From the NCBI RefSeq assembly GCF_036013645.1, contig NZ_CP107869.1, positions 3,534,001-3,598,000 on the forward strand: 64,000 nucleotides of DNA, written 5' to 3'. Numbering within the stretch: position 1 is the first letter of the stretch; each line of letters begins with the position of its first letter. The position numbers and the translations under genes were made by a program. Origin of the DNA: Streptomyces sp. NBC_00490. Its GTDB lineage: Bacteria; Actinomycetota; Actinomycetes; Streptomycetales; Streptomycetaceae. The notes below the pieces were generated by a model. It was not told where the DNA came from. It saw only the letters and a list, made by a program, of their open reading frames with translations, and searched no databases. Shown here in pieces: positions 24,819-33,181 of this stretch.

Positions 24819-25634
24819 CTACCTCACCGCCGTCACCTCCGCCGACCGCGCTGCCGTGCCCTCCGGGGCCAGGCAGACGAACCAGTCCACCGGGGAGCCC
24901 TCCGCCGGGCGGATCGCCGGGGTGTCGGTGCTGGTGTCCTCGTTCTGCGGGGCCCTGTCGACCTTGGTCGCCGTGCCGTTCTTCCAGTTGCAGGTGACCT
25001 GCTGGGCGTCCTTGCCGACCATGCCGATGACCAGGCGTTCCGGACCCTCGGGGTCGGCGTCGAAGGGGGTCGAGGCGGACTGGAGGTCCGTGCCCGACAT
25101 GGTGTCGTCCTTCCCGAACAGGTCCTCGAACGTCTTTCGCCGCGCGTCGCCGTTGCTGAAGTACACGAGGTACGACCTCTTGCCGATCAGTTCGGAGGGC
25201 TTGGTCCCGTACGGCGCATCGCCGTACTCACCCATCGCCGCAAACTGACCCGCCGCCTGCCCCTCGGTCCGCGGCGCGGCCCAGACGTCGATGGCGACCC
25301 GCCACTCCTTGCCGTTCTCCGTGCCGGTCGCGAGGGTCGTCCGGGTGGGGGTGAACAGGTCGGGTGCCGGCGTCGCCGACCGGGTCGCCGCCTGTGTCAC
25401 CGTCCCGCCCCCGCCCGGCAGTCCCGCCACCGCGAGCGTCGCCGAGGAACCGGCGAGTACCAGGGCCGTGGCCGCGGCGACCGCCCAGCGGCGGGCCTTG
25501 CGGCGACGGCCGCCGCGGATGACCGCCTCGTAGGGGGCTATACCGATCTCGACCTCGTCCGCGGCTCCGGCCAGCATGGAGGCGATGTCACCGTTCGTCA
25601 TGTCGTGGTTCGTCTCCCGGTCCGCGTTCATCAC
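24819..25634 (-). CDS. Membrane-anchored partner of SigE-family sigma factor (CU044_5270-like)
   Basis: The 271-residue protein has a cytoplasmic N-terminus of about 48 residues (DIASMLAGAADEVEIGIAPYEAVIRGGRRRKARR), one membrane helix (WAVAAATALVLAGSSATLAVAG) and an extracytoplasmic beta-rich domain with two or three cysteines. This layout is common for genes that follow SigE-family sigma factors and may be anti-sigma or sensor proteins, although no zinc anti-sigma motif is visible. The ATG overlaps the sigma stop (ATGA at 25631-25634), so the two are translationally coupled. The function is an inference from context. Confidence 0.8.
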   Translation of the reverse strand: MMNADRETNHDMTNGDIASMLAGAADEVEIGIAPYEAVIRGGRRRKARRWAVAAATALVLAGSSATLAVAGLPGGGGTVTQAATRSATPAPDLFTPTRTTLATGTENGKEWRVAIDVWAAPRTEGQAAGQFAAMGEYGDAPYGTKPSELIGKRSYLVYFSNGDARRKTFEDLFGKDDTMSGTDLQSASTPFDADPEGPERLVIGMVGKDAQQVTCNWKNGTATKVDRAPQNEDTSTDTPAIRPAEGSPVDWFVCLAPEGTAARSAEVTAVR

Positions 25635-26170
25635 TTACGCCCTCCCTGCGTCACGACGTCGGCCAGCCCCGGTATGGCGCGGAGTTTCGCGATTCCCTTG
25701 GCCGCGTTGCTCTTCACCGAGCCGACGGAACAACCCATCGCCTCGGCGGTCTGTGTCTCTGTGAGGTCCTCCCAGTAGCGCAGGACGACCGCCTCGCGCT
25801 GCCGTGGCGGCAACTGGGACAACGCCTTCAGCAGGGCGTTGCGGTCCTCGGCCTGGGCCATGCGGTCGCCGGTGTCGGCGATCTCGCGCACGAGCCCCGA
25901 GTCGTCCTTGGGCGCCAGGAACTCCCGGAGCCGTCGACGGTGTTTTCGTGCGTGCGCGTTGATCATCACGCGCCGTACATAAGCCTCCGGGTCGTCAGCC
26001 GAACCGACTCTGCGCCAGGCCACGTAGACCTGCTCCAAGGTCGACTGGACCAGGTCCTCCGCACCGTGCTGCTCCCCCGTGAGGAGAAATGCCGTCCGCA
26101 TCAGCCGCGGCCAGCGGCCGATGACGAAGCTCTGGAACTCCTCGTCCCGAGCCTCCTTGCGATCCCCCAT
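25631..26170 (-). CDS. SigE-family RNA polymerase sigma factor (ECF)
   Basis: The 179-residue protein has sigma region 2 (FQSFVIGRWPRLMRTAFLLTG, HGAEDLVQSTLEQVYVAWRR, YVRRVMINAHARKHRR) and region 4 (ALSQLPPRQREAVVLRYWEDLTETQTAEAMGCSVGSVKSNAAKGIAKLR). It is of the SigE/SigJ-like short ECF type that is abundant in Streptomyces. ATG 26170 is preferred to a GTG four codons earlier because a GGAGGT site fits. It forms a two-gene unit with its membrane partner. A rich AGGAGGTGGAGG purine tract precedes the start. Confidence 0.92.
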   Translation of the reverse strand: MGDRKEARDEEFQSFVIGRWPRLMRTAFLLTGEQHGAEDLVQSTLEQVYVAWRRVGSADDPEAYVRRVMINAHARKHRRRLREFLAPKDDSGLVREIADTGDRMAQAEDRNALLKALSQLPPRQREAVVLRYWEDLTETQTAEAMGCSVGSVKSNAAKGIAKLRAIPGLADVVTQGGRK

Positions 26171-26514
26171 GGGCACCTCCACCTCCTAGATGTCTAAAGG
26201 AGTCCATGGGCCACCCAGACCGTTGCCTCAACCGGCGGAATTCTTTTCACGCACCGGACCCCTCCCGCCGACCCCGCAGACGCCGGCCTCGGAGACGCCG
26301 ACCCCGAAGGCGGCGTCGCGTCCGGTTCCGTCAGCGGTCCCCGGGGCCGACACCCCGGCTCGGTGTCGTCGTCGTGAGTGCGGCGAGCGCTCCGCACCGC
26401 CCGCCGCCCTCATCGCGCCCCGCACCCCGCGCCCCGGGCCGCTTCGCCCGGCCCCTCACCTCCGGGCCCCGCACCCCGGGCCTCCCGCCGCCATCACCGC
26501 GCCCCCGCCCCACC
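26171..26514. other. Intergenic stretch without a gene
   Basis: Between the SigE start and the end of the MFS gene no frame on either strand looks coding. Upstream of SigE the DNA is AT-enriched near 26200-26250 (GGAATTCTTTTCACG), a plausible promoter. From about 26380 to 26514 it is a C-rich low-complexity run. Nothing else was seen. Confidence 0.6.
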
Positions 26515-28143
26515 TCACTCCCCGGAAAACTTCCCACCCACCTCTGCCTCCGCCTCCGTCTCCGCACCCACCGCTGCCCCCGCCCCCTCCTTCGCCTCGG
26601 ACCCCGCCTCCCGCTCAGCCCCCTCCTCCACCCCGTCCTCCGCCTCCCCCGACACCGAAGCAACCCCCTCCCCCACCACCGGAACCACCACCGCCCCCGA
26701 CACCGGAGCCCCCACCCCCGCCGGAACCCTCCGCGGCAGCCACACCCACATCAACACCGCACCGCCCACCAACACCCCGGCCCCCGTCCGGAACACCAGC
26801 GCGTACCCCTCCGTCAGGGCCTCCCGCCCCGTGCTCCCCTCCGTCCGTGCGGCCGCCAGTGTCGACATCACCGCGAGTCCCAGGGAGCCGCCCATCGTGC
26901 GGGAGGTGTTGACCAGCCCCGAGACCAGTCCCGCCTCCCCGGGCGCCGCTCCCGACGTGGCCAGCGCGGCCAGGGGTGTCGTGGCGAGTCCGGCCCCGAG
27001 CATCATCAGGATGCCGGGGATCATGATGGTGACGACGTAGTCCCCGTCCACGCTCATCGTCGACTGCCAGGCGAACCCGGCCACGGCCACGAGCGTCCCC
27101 AGCACCGCCACGTTGCGCTCGCCGAGAGCCCGCATGAACCGGGGCGCCGCCTTCGACGCCAGCACGATCGCCAGGGAGCTCGGCACCAGTGCGAGACCGG
27201 CCTCGGTCGGGGAGTAGCCGAGCACGTTCTGGGCGTAGAGCGTCATGAAGAACCACATGCAGAACATCGCGGAGCCGCTCAGGAACATCGCGACGTTGGC
27301 GGAGGCCACCGGGCGCCGCCGCAGCAGTCCGAGCGGCATCAGCGGGGCCGCCGTACGCGTCTCGACCAGCAGGAACACCCCGATCAGGGCCGCACCGACC
27401 ATGAGCGGGACCACCGTCGCCGCCGACGTCCAGCCCTCGGCCTCCGTCTGCGAGATGCCGTACGCCGAAGCCGCCAGCCCCGCGGTCACCAGTACCGCGC
27501 CCGGCAGGTCGAGCCGCCGCCCGTCCCCGGCCCGGCTCTCGGTGAGCCACCACAGGGCGCCGAGGAGGAGGACCGCGCCGACCGGCACGTTGACCAGCAG
27601 CGTCCAGCGCCACGACCACGCGTCGACCAGCACCCCGCCGACGAACCCGCCCGCCGCTCCGCCGCCCGCGCCCACCGCCGTCCAGGTCGCTATGGCACGC
27701 GCGCGTGCCGCTCCCTCGGGCACCGCGGACGTGACGATCGTCAGCGTCGAGGGCGCCAGTACCGCCGCGCCCAGTCCCTGCACGGCCCGTGCGACCAGCA
27801 GCTGCCAGCCGTCCTGGGCCAGGCCGCCGCCCAGCGAGGCGAGTGTGAACAGGCCGAGCCCGACGAGGAACATCCGCTTGCGCCCGTACAGGTCTCCGGC
27901 CCGTCCGCCGAGCAGCATGAACCCGGCGAAGGCGATCGCGTACGCGTTCACCACCCACTGGAGGCCCTGCTCGCTGAGGGCCAGGTCGGCCCGTACCGAC
28001 GGCAGTGCCACGTTGACGACGGACATGTCGAGCACGACGAGGAACTGTCCGGCGCACGCGAGGGCCACGACCAGCCAGACGGGAGGTGTCGTACGCGGGC
28101 GGGGGGCGCGGGTGACCGCGGCGGCTTCGGGCATGGCCGTCAT
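26515..28143 (-). CDS. MFS transporter, DHA2/EmrB-QacA family (14 helices)
   Basis: The 542-residue protein starts with a cytoplasmic tail followed by the DHA2 opening CAGQFLVVLDMSVVNVALPSVRADL, then motif A (GGRAGDLYGRKRMF) and motif C (VGAGGGAAGGFVGGVLVD). Fourteen hydrophobic helices can be counted. Such proteins expel drugs or metabolites using the proton gradient. The last 50 residues are a very unusual Glu/Ala/Gly-rich tail (EAEDGVEEGAEREAGSEAKE). ATG 28143 or the in-frame ATG 28134 may be the start. It is divergent from a second MFS gene, with a repeat-containing control region between them. Confidence 0.9.
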   Translation of the reverse strand: MTAMPEAAAVTRAPRPRTTPPVWLVVALACAGQFLVVLDMSVVNVALPSVRADLALSEQGLQWVVNAYAIAFAGFMLLGGRAGDLYGRKRMFLVGLGLFTLASLGGGLAQDGWQLLVARAVQGLGAAVLAPSTLTIVTSAVPEGAARARAIATWTAVGAGGGAAGGFVGGVLVDAWSWRWTLLVNVPVGAVLLLGALWWLTESRAGDGRRLDLPGAVLVTAGLAASAYGISQTEAEGWTSAATVVPLMVGAALIGVFLLVETRTAAPLMPLGLLRRRPVASANVAMFLSGSAMFCMWFFMTLYAQNVLGYSPTEAGLALVPSSLAIVLASKAAPRFMRALGERNVAVLGTLVAVAGFAWQSTMSVDGDYVVTIMIPGILMMLGAGLATTPLAALATSGAAPGEAGLVSGLVNTSRTMGGSLGLAVMSTLAAARTEGSTGREALTEGYALVFRTGAGVLVGGAVLMWVWLPRRVPAGVGAPVSGAVVVPVVGEGVASVSGEAEDGVEEGAEREAGSEAKEGAGAAVGAETEAEAEVGGKFSGE

Positions 28144-28227
28144 GGTGTCAACCGCCGGATGCCCTCGGCATCGGGATTTCGGCCCAGCCCATCTCCGCAG
28201 GAGGTCCTAGGCCAGGCCTGGGCCCGC

Positions 28228-28273
28228 CTCTTCTTCACCTGTCTCTTCTTCAAGCTCACCTCCCTCTTCTTCA
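28228..28273. promoter_or_regulatory. Three direct repeats CTCTTCTTCA between two MFS genes
   Basis: CTCTTCTTCA is found at 28228-28237, 28243-28252 and 28264-28273, with start-to-start distances of 15 and 21 bases. The third copy is part of a small palindrome (CTTCTTCAAGAGAAG). The array sits in the 205-base divergent region, next to an AT-rich promoter-like block (GATAAAGAAATCG). It looks like a binding site for a regulator of the two exporters. Confidence 0.55.
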
Positions 28274-28347
28274 AGAGAAGATAAAGAAATCGTTAGCTGG
28301 CCAAAGCATCGGAATAGTTGCCCCAGCACACCGGGTTGGCCACTGAC

Positions 28348-30084
28348 ATGAGATCTACGCCGACCGATCAGCCCAGCCGCCCGGCGAGCGGCGCCCTCGT
28401 CCCGGTGCTCGCGTTCGCGGGCATCGTCGTCGCGGTGATGCAGACCCTGCTCGTCCCGGTCATCAAGGACCTGCCCCAGCTCCTCGACACCGAGCCCAGC
28501 AACGCCACCTGGGTCCTGACCTCCACGCTTCTCTCGGGCGCCGTGGCCACGCCGATCATGGGCCGCCTCGGCGACCTGTACGGCAAGCGGCGGCTGCTGA
28601 TCGCGAGCCTGTCGGTGATGGTGGTCGGCGCGCTGGTCAGCGCGCTCACCAGCGACCTGATCGTCATGATCGCCGGCCGTACCCTCCAGGGCTTCGCGAT
28701 GGGCGCGATCCCCCTCGGCATCGGCCTGATGCGGGACATGCTGCCGCGCGAGAAGCTCGGCTCGGCGATGGCCCTGATGAGCTCCTCGATCGGCGTCGGC
28801 GGCGGCCTCGCCCTGCCGCTCGCGGCCCTGATCGCCCAGCACGCCGACTGGCACGCCCTCTTCTACGGTGCCGCGGGCCTCGGCGTGCTCTCCATCGTCC
28901 TCACCCTCCTCGTCGTACCGGAATCCCCCATGCGCGCCGAGGGCTCCTTCGACGGGCTCGGCGCGTTCGGTCTCTCCACCGGCCTGGTCCTCTTCCTCCT
29001 GCCCATCACCAAGGGCAGCGACTGGGGCTGGACCTCGGCCACCACGCTCGGCCTGTTCGCCGCGTCGGCCCTCGTGCTGCTGCTGTGGGGCGTCTTCGAG
29101 CTGCGCACCAAGGCGCCGCTCGTCGACCTGCGCACCACGGCCCGCCCGGCCGTCCTCTTCACCAACCTCGCGTCGATCATGGTCGGGGTCAGCTTCTACG
29201 TCGTCTCGCTGGTCCTTCCCCAGCTCCTCCAGCTCCCGAAGGCCACCGGCTACGGCCTCGGCCAGTCGATGGTCGTCGCCGGCCTGCTGGTCGCCCCGCT
29301 GGGCCTGACGATGATGTTCACGGCGCCGGTCTACGCCCGCCTCTCCGCCAAGTACGGCCCCAAGACCACCCTCATCCTCGGCATGCTGATCATCGCGATC
29401 GGCTACGGAGCGGGTCTGGGTCTCATGAGCGCCGCCTGGCAGAGCCTGGTCATCGCCGTCGTCCTCGGCGCCGGCATCGGCCTCGCCTACTCCTCGCTGC
29501 CCGCCCTGATCGTCGGCGCGGTCCCGGCCTCGGAGACGGGCGCGGCGAACGGCCTCAACACGCTGATGCGGTCCATCGGTACGTCGGTGTCGAGCGCTGT
29601 GATCGGCATGGTGCTGGCCAACACCGCGAACACCGTGAACGGGGTCGCGATCCCGACCATGCACGGCTTCCGCGTCTCCTTCCTCATCGCGACCGGTGCG
29701 GTGGCGATCGGTCTGCTGATGGCCCTGTTCCTGCCGAAGCCGAACCGTGCGCCCCAGCTGCGGGCGAGCAGCGAGGAGGAGGACAACCTGGCGCGCGCCG
29801 AGGAGGCCCTGCGCGGATTCCGCGGCCGGGTCCTGGACGCCGAGGGCGCCCCGGTCCCCCGCGCCAAGGTCACCCTCATCGACCGCCGCGGCCGCCAGGC
29901 GGGCGCGACGCTCTCCGACGAGGACGGCGGTTACGCCCTCGCGGTCCCGGCCCAGGGCGCGTACGTCCTGGCCGCCCGCGCCACCGGTCACGGCCCGCTC
30001 GCCTCGTCCGCGACCCACGCGGGCGACGAGAACACGGTCGCCCTGGACCTGTCGCTGCCGGGCGAGACGGTCTCCGCACCCTGA
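28348..30084 (+). CDS. MFS transporter with C-terminal carboxypeptidase-regulatory-like domain
   Basis: The 578-residue protein has an MFS core of 14 helices (residues about 15-465), with GRLGDLYGKRRLL as motif A and SSSIGVGGGLALPLAAL as motif C. After the last helix (MALFLPKP) comes an acidic linker (SSEEEDNLARAEEAL), then an 80-residue beta-sandwich of the CarboxypepD-reg/PEGA-like type: GRVLDAEGAPVPRAKVTLID, LSDEDGGYALAVP, GAYVLAARATGHGP. MFS proteins with such a tail are seen in Streptomyces but are rare elsewhere. By topology this domain should be cytoplasmic. ATG 28348 is preferred over 28318. A strong hairpin follows the gene. Confidence 0.9.
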   Translation: MRSTPTDQPSRPASGALVPVLAFAGIVVAVMQTLLVPVIKDLPQLLDTEPSNATWVLTSTLLSGAVATPIMGRLGDLYGKRRLLIASLSVMVVGALVSALTSDLIVMIAGRTLQGFAMGAIPLGIGLMRDMLPREKLGSAMALMSSSIGVGGGLALPLAALIAQHADWHALFYGAAGLGVLSIVLTLLVVPESPMRAEGSFDGLGAFGLSTGLVLFLLPITKGSDWGWTSATTLGLFAASALVLLLWGVFELRTKAPLVDLRTTARPAVLFTNLASIMVGVSFYVVSLVLPQLLQLPKATGYGLGQSMVVAGLLVAPLGLTMMFTAPVYARLSAKYGPKTTLILGMLIIAIGYGAGLGLMSAAWQSLVIAVVLGAGIGLAYSSLPALIVGAVPASETGAANGLNTLMRSIGTSVSSAVIGMVLANTANTVNGVAIPTMHGFRVSFLIATGAVAIGLLMALFLPKPNRAPQLRASSEEEDNLARAEEALRGFRGRVLDAEGAPVPRAKVTLIDRRGRQAGATLSDEDGGYALAVPAQGAYVLAARATGHGPLASSATHAGDENTVALDLSLPGETVSAP

Positions 30085-30108
30085 GCGAAGGGTTCCCCGA
30101 CACACCAT

Positions 30109-30154
30109 CCGCGTCCCTGTGACCTCCGTACGAGCGGAGATCACAGGGACGCGG
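30109..30154. terminator. 20-bp stem hairpin after MFS gene
   Basis: CCGCGTCCCTGTGACCTCCG (30109-30128) pairs with CGGAGATCACAGGGACGCGG (30135-30154), one mismatch, with a 6-base loop. It lies 25 bases after the MFS stop codon and has a stem long enough for intrinsic termination, with no U-tract. Confidence 0.8.
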
Positions 30155-30371
30155 TCGTATGCGGTCTTGCAGGGCCTCAGGAACTGGTGAGCCGTGTGTG
30201 GACGTACAGTCAACTCTCAGTGCACCCAGTGCTAACGACATGGATGGGCGCCGCCTCGCATCCTGGTCGAGCACTCTCGAGGGCGTCCCGTGGGACCCGC
30301 ACCGAGAACTTCAACCAGCGGTAGAGCTGGTGACATCCGGAAGTTGAATTGATGAAGGAATCTCTCCTGTC

Positions 30372-30914
30372 ATGAACCTGCGAAGAAGGGTGGCCGCCGT
30401 TCTGGCGGCCGTCGCCCTCACCTGCGCGCCCGTGCTCACGGGCTCGTCCCTGACCGGCTCGACGCCGACCGCCGCGGCCGCCGAAGCGGTCGCCAACGCA
30501 CGCCTCTACAACATGGCGACCGGCCTCTGTGTGGCCAACCCCCTCTCCGACCAGGACAAGGGCACCGTCATGTTCCAGTACACGTGCAGCAACAGCGACA
30601 GCAACTACTGGTCCCTCCAGCCGATGACCGGCGGCGGCTACCACGTGGTCAACAAGGCGAGCGGCCAGTGCCTGGCCATCCCCGGCGGAGTCAAGGACAC
30701 CAAGCTCAAGGCCATCCAGTGGCCCTGCCAGCAGACCCAGAACGACGAGCAGGTCTGGTACCACGACGAGCTCGACCAGCTGCGGAACGCGCAGAGCGGC
30801 CTGTGCCTCGCCATCCTCGGGAGCGACCCGACCCCCAAGGTGGAGGTGGGCCAGTGGACCTGCGACGCCCTGACGACTGCGACCCCGAACCCGGATCGGC
30901 AATGGCTGTGGTAA
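30372..30914 (+). CDS. Secreted ricin-type beta-trefoil lectin
   Basis: The 180-residue protein begins with a Sec signal peptide (RRRVAAVLAAVALTCAPVLT, cleavage near AAAAEA, about residue 38). The mature protein is one beta-trefoil domain with three QxW-type repeats (ATGLCVANP...NYWSLQP; ASGQCLAIPGG...QVWYHDE; QSGLCLAIL...DRQWLW) and paired cysteines. Such domains bind galactose-like sugars on extracellular polysaccharides. The last 13 bases overlap the sialidase-like gene, so both are co-expressed. A 218-base upstream region with a GAAGGAA ribosome site separates it from the previous terminator. Confidence 0.88.
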   Translation: MNLRRRVAAVLAAVALTCAPVLTGSSLTGSTPTAAAAEAVANARLYNMATGLCVANPLSDQDKGTVMFQYTCSNSDSNYWSLQPMTGGGYHVVNKASGQCLAIPGGVKDTKLKAIQWPCQQTQNDEQVWYHDELDQLRNAQSGLCLAILGSDPTPKVEVGQWTCDALTTATPNPDRQWLW

Positions 30915-32083
30915 CCCGCACGCGCGGCTGGACCGCGCTCCTGACCGCGCTCGTCCTCGCCGTCCTGACCGGCCTCCTGATGCCGGGCCCGGCCTCCGCC
31001 GAGGGCCCGTTGGTCGAGAAGACCGTGTACACCAACACGGTGACCGGAGGCGACGGCCCCCGCACGCCGGACATCATCAACACGAGCGCCAACAACGCGG
31101 TCGTGGCGTGGCGGGAAGGCCTGCGGCCCGGCAGCGTGGACATGGGCTACATGCGGTACTCGTACACCACCGACGGTGGTGCGCACTGGAGCCGCCCCCA
31201 GACGCTGGCGCAGGAGACCGACCAGTACGCCTGGCACTATGTGATGCTCTACAAGTCGGGCAGCGAACTGTTCGCGTTCCTCGGGCGCACCCCGATCGCC
31301 GACGCTTCCGAGCCTGACGGGATCAACAACAACGGCCTGCCGATCAACGGCATCGTCGTCAAGCGCAGCACCGACGAGGGGCACACCTGGCAGGACTACT
31401 CCGCCAACGTCAAGCTGCCGCTCGATCTCCCGGAGACCCCCACCATCGACGAGGGATACGCGAACCTCGCCATCTCCGGACGGCCGCTCAAGCTGGCCAA
31501 CGGCAACACCGTCATCCCGTTCTGGGCATCGGGCCGCGAGAACGGCGTGCTGATCTCGGCGGGCGCGGACCTGACGAAATGGACGGCCGGCACCGTGGCG
31601 GGCGGGCTCGCGCACCTGGCCGGTGAGAACCAGATCGTCGTCGCGCCGGACAACGCGAACAAGCTGATCATGGTCGCCCGCAGCGGAGAAGCCGAAGCCG
31701 TGACGGCCACGAGCACCAACGGCGGCGCGACCTGGACGGCCTTCACCAGCGCCACCGGCCTGCCGAGCAACGACGCGGCCAGGAGCTACTTCGGCAAGGA
31801 CAGCAACGGCCAGCTCCTGTACATCTACACGACCGGCAACAGCACCAGCCGCCTGGCTCTCTACTACAAGACCAAGCGCCCCGGCGCGACGTCCTGGAGC
31901 GCCGCCAAGAAGTTCGCCGACGGCCTCGCGAGCGAGGAGGACCCGACACCGGCCGGCTCCGGCGCGGGCTGGGACACGTACCCGATGGCCGACGAGTACG
32001 CCCCGGGCAAGTTCTTCGTCACCTGGGAGTTCGACACCACCCGCATCAAGGTGAACGAGCTGGACATCTCCGACGCGCCCTGA
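30902..32083 (+). CDS. Secreted exo-alpha-sialidase/BNR-repeat glycosidase
   Basis: The 393-residue protein has an N-terminal signal peptide (WTALLTALVLAVLTGLLMPGPASA) and a six-bladed propeller with Asp-boxes: TTDGGAHW, STDEGHTW and STNGGATW. This pattern belongs to the sialidase/neuraminidase superfamily (GH33, GH74-like and related). The classic sialidase arginine triad cannot be placed with certainty, so it may have another polysaccharide substrate. ATG 30902 lies inside the lectin gene, and its secreted partner could target it to glycans. A hairpin terminator follows. Confidence 0.85.
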   Translation: MAVVTRTRGWTALLTALVLAVLTGLLMPGPASAEGPLVEKTVYTNTVTGGDGPRTPDIINTSANNAVVAWREGLRPGSVDMGYMRYSYTTDGGAHWSRPQTLAQETDQYAWHYVMLYKSGSELFAFLGRTPIADASEPDGINNNGLPINGIVVKRSTDEGHTWQDYSANVKLPLDLPETPTIDEGYANLAISGRPLKLANGNTVIPFWASGRENGVLISAGADLTKWTAGTVAGGLAHLAGENQIVVAPDNANKLIMVARSGEAEAVTATSTNGGATWTAFTSATGLPSNDAARSYFGKDSNGQLLYIYTTGNSTSRLALYYKTKRPGATSWSAAKKFADGLASEEDPTPAGSGAGWDTYPMADEYAPGKFFVTWEFDTTRIKVNELDISDAP

Positions 32084-32105
32084 CCCTCGAGCACAGTCGC
32101 CCGTC

Positions 32106-32143
32106 GCCGTACCCCCTGTCGCCCGCCGACCAGGGGGTACGGC
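32106..32143. terminator. 13-bp hairpin after sialidase gene
   Basis: GCCGTACCCCCTG (32106-32118) pairs with CAGGGGGTACGGC (32131-32143) with a 12-base loop. It starts 23 bases after the sialidase stop and ends 45 bases before the methyltransferase start, so it separates the two units. Confidence 0.75.
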
Positions 32144-32188
32144 AGCATGGGGCGCCCATAGACCCGTACGACCGGAAGGCCCCCGCCC

Positions 32189-32839
32189 ATGACCGCGGCA
32201 CCCAAGCCCGAGATCCTGGCCGCGTTCGAGGCGGCGAAGGGATTCATGCCGGTGGACGAGGGCCTCGCCTTCTACACGGCCGCCGTCGAGGCCGGCGCTC
32301 TCGGGCTGCCGCTCCTGGAGGTCGGGACGTACTGCGGCCGTTCCGCGATCCTGCTCGCCGACGCGGCCCGTTCGGCCGGTGTCACCGCGCTGACCGTCGA
32401 CCACCACCGCGGCAGCGAGGAGCAGCAGCCCGGCTGGGAGTACCACGACCCCGAGACGGTGGACCCCGAGATCGGCCTGATGGACACCCTGCCGACGTTC
32501 CGCCGGACCCTGCACAAGGCGGGCCTGGAGGACCACATCGTGGCCCTGGTCGGCCGTTCCCCGCAGATCGCGAAGATCTGGAGCTCTCCCCTCGCCCTCG
32601 TCTTCATCGACGGCGGCCACACCGACGAGCACGCGAGCGCCGATTACGAGGGCTGGGCGCCGCATGTCGCGGAGGGCGGGCTGCTCCTCATCCACGACGT
32701 GCACCCGGACCCGAAGGACGAGTTCACCGGCCAGGCGCCGTACCGGATCTATCTGCGGGCGCTGAAGTCGGGGGCGTTCACGGAGATCTCCGTCACGGGG
32801 ACACTGCGGGTGCTGCGGCGGGTGGGTGCGGGGATGTGA
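32189..32839 (+). CDS. Class I SAM-dependent methyltransferase (Methyltransf_24 type)
   Basis: The 216-residue protein fits the O-methyltransferase/Methyltransf_24 family. It has a SAM-binding loop (LLEVGTYCGRSAILLADAA, near residue 45), an acidic end of strand 2 (ALTVDHHRGSEEQQ), and a metal-like FIDGGHTDEHASADYEGWAP segment. LLLIHDVHPDPKDE gives the late strand. The methylated substrate is not evident. It follows the sialidase hairpin and precedes a convergent small secreted protein, so it is a single-gene unit. Confidence 0.85.
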   Translation: MTAAPKPEILAAFEAAKGFMPVDEGLAFYTAAVEAGALGLPLLEVGTYCGRSAILLADAARSAGVTALTVDHHRGSEEQQPGWEYHDPETVDPEIGLMDTLPTFRRTLHKAGLEDHIVALVGRSPQIAKIWSSPLALVFIDGGHTDEHASADYEGWAPHVAEGGLLLIHDVHPDPKDEFTGQAPYRIYLRALKSGAFTEISVTGTLRVLRRVGAGM

Positions 32840-32852
32840 GGCGCCGCGGGTC

Positions 32853-33062
32853 TCAGGGCTTCACGTTGATGTCGATGTCGACCGGGGTCTGGATGACATT
32901 GCCCGTGCCGACGCCCGGCTGACCGTAGACGTGGTCGACGGCACAGACGTCTTCCGGCGGCGCGCAGGGAAACGCGGCGGCCTGGGCCGCCGGCGCTCCC
33001 AGTACGACCGCCCCGGCGACGGCGGCGAGGACGCTCGCCATGACACGCATATGTGAACTCAT
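32853..33062 (-). CDS. Small secreted protein (69 aa)
   Basis: This 69-residue protein has a signal peptide (VMASVLAAVAGAVVLGAPAAQA) and a mature part of about 38 residues with two cysteines (PCAPPEDVCAVD), then YGQPGVGTGNVIQTPVDIDINVKP. Small secreted Streptomyces proteins of this sort are of unknown role; it is not a chaplin, since the chaplin signature is absent. ATG 33062 is the chosen start; 33050 is possible. It is divergent from the amidase gene 120 bases away and converges on the methyltransferase. Confidence 0.65.
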   Translation of the reverse strand: MSSHMRVMASVLAAVAGAVVLGAPAAQAAAFPCAPPEDVCAVDHVYGQPGVGTGNVIQTPVDIDINVKP

Positions 33063-33181
33063 GGGCGATTCTCGGCATATCACCCAGCCGTGAGCGACAC
33101 CGACGGTGCCGTTCGGATGAAGCGCCCCGCTCCGCACCCACCGGCCTGCCGTGCCGGTGACCCGCCGCTAGGGTGGCTGTC

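Noticed and set aside
26206..28284. A 692-codon plus-strand frame antisense to the MFS gene
   Set aside because: Arg/His/Pro-rich, no motif; the minus strand gives a perfect MFS protein.
28207..30213. A 668-codon minus-strand frame antisense to the second MFS gene
   Set aside because: Gly/Asp/Arg-rich shadow frame with no domain; the plus strand is the real gene.
30638..32704. A 688-codon minus-strand frame
   Set aside because: Antisense to the lectin, sialidase and methyltransferase genes; protein-like quality is only on the plus strand.
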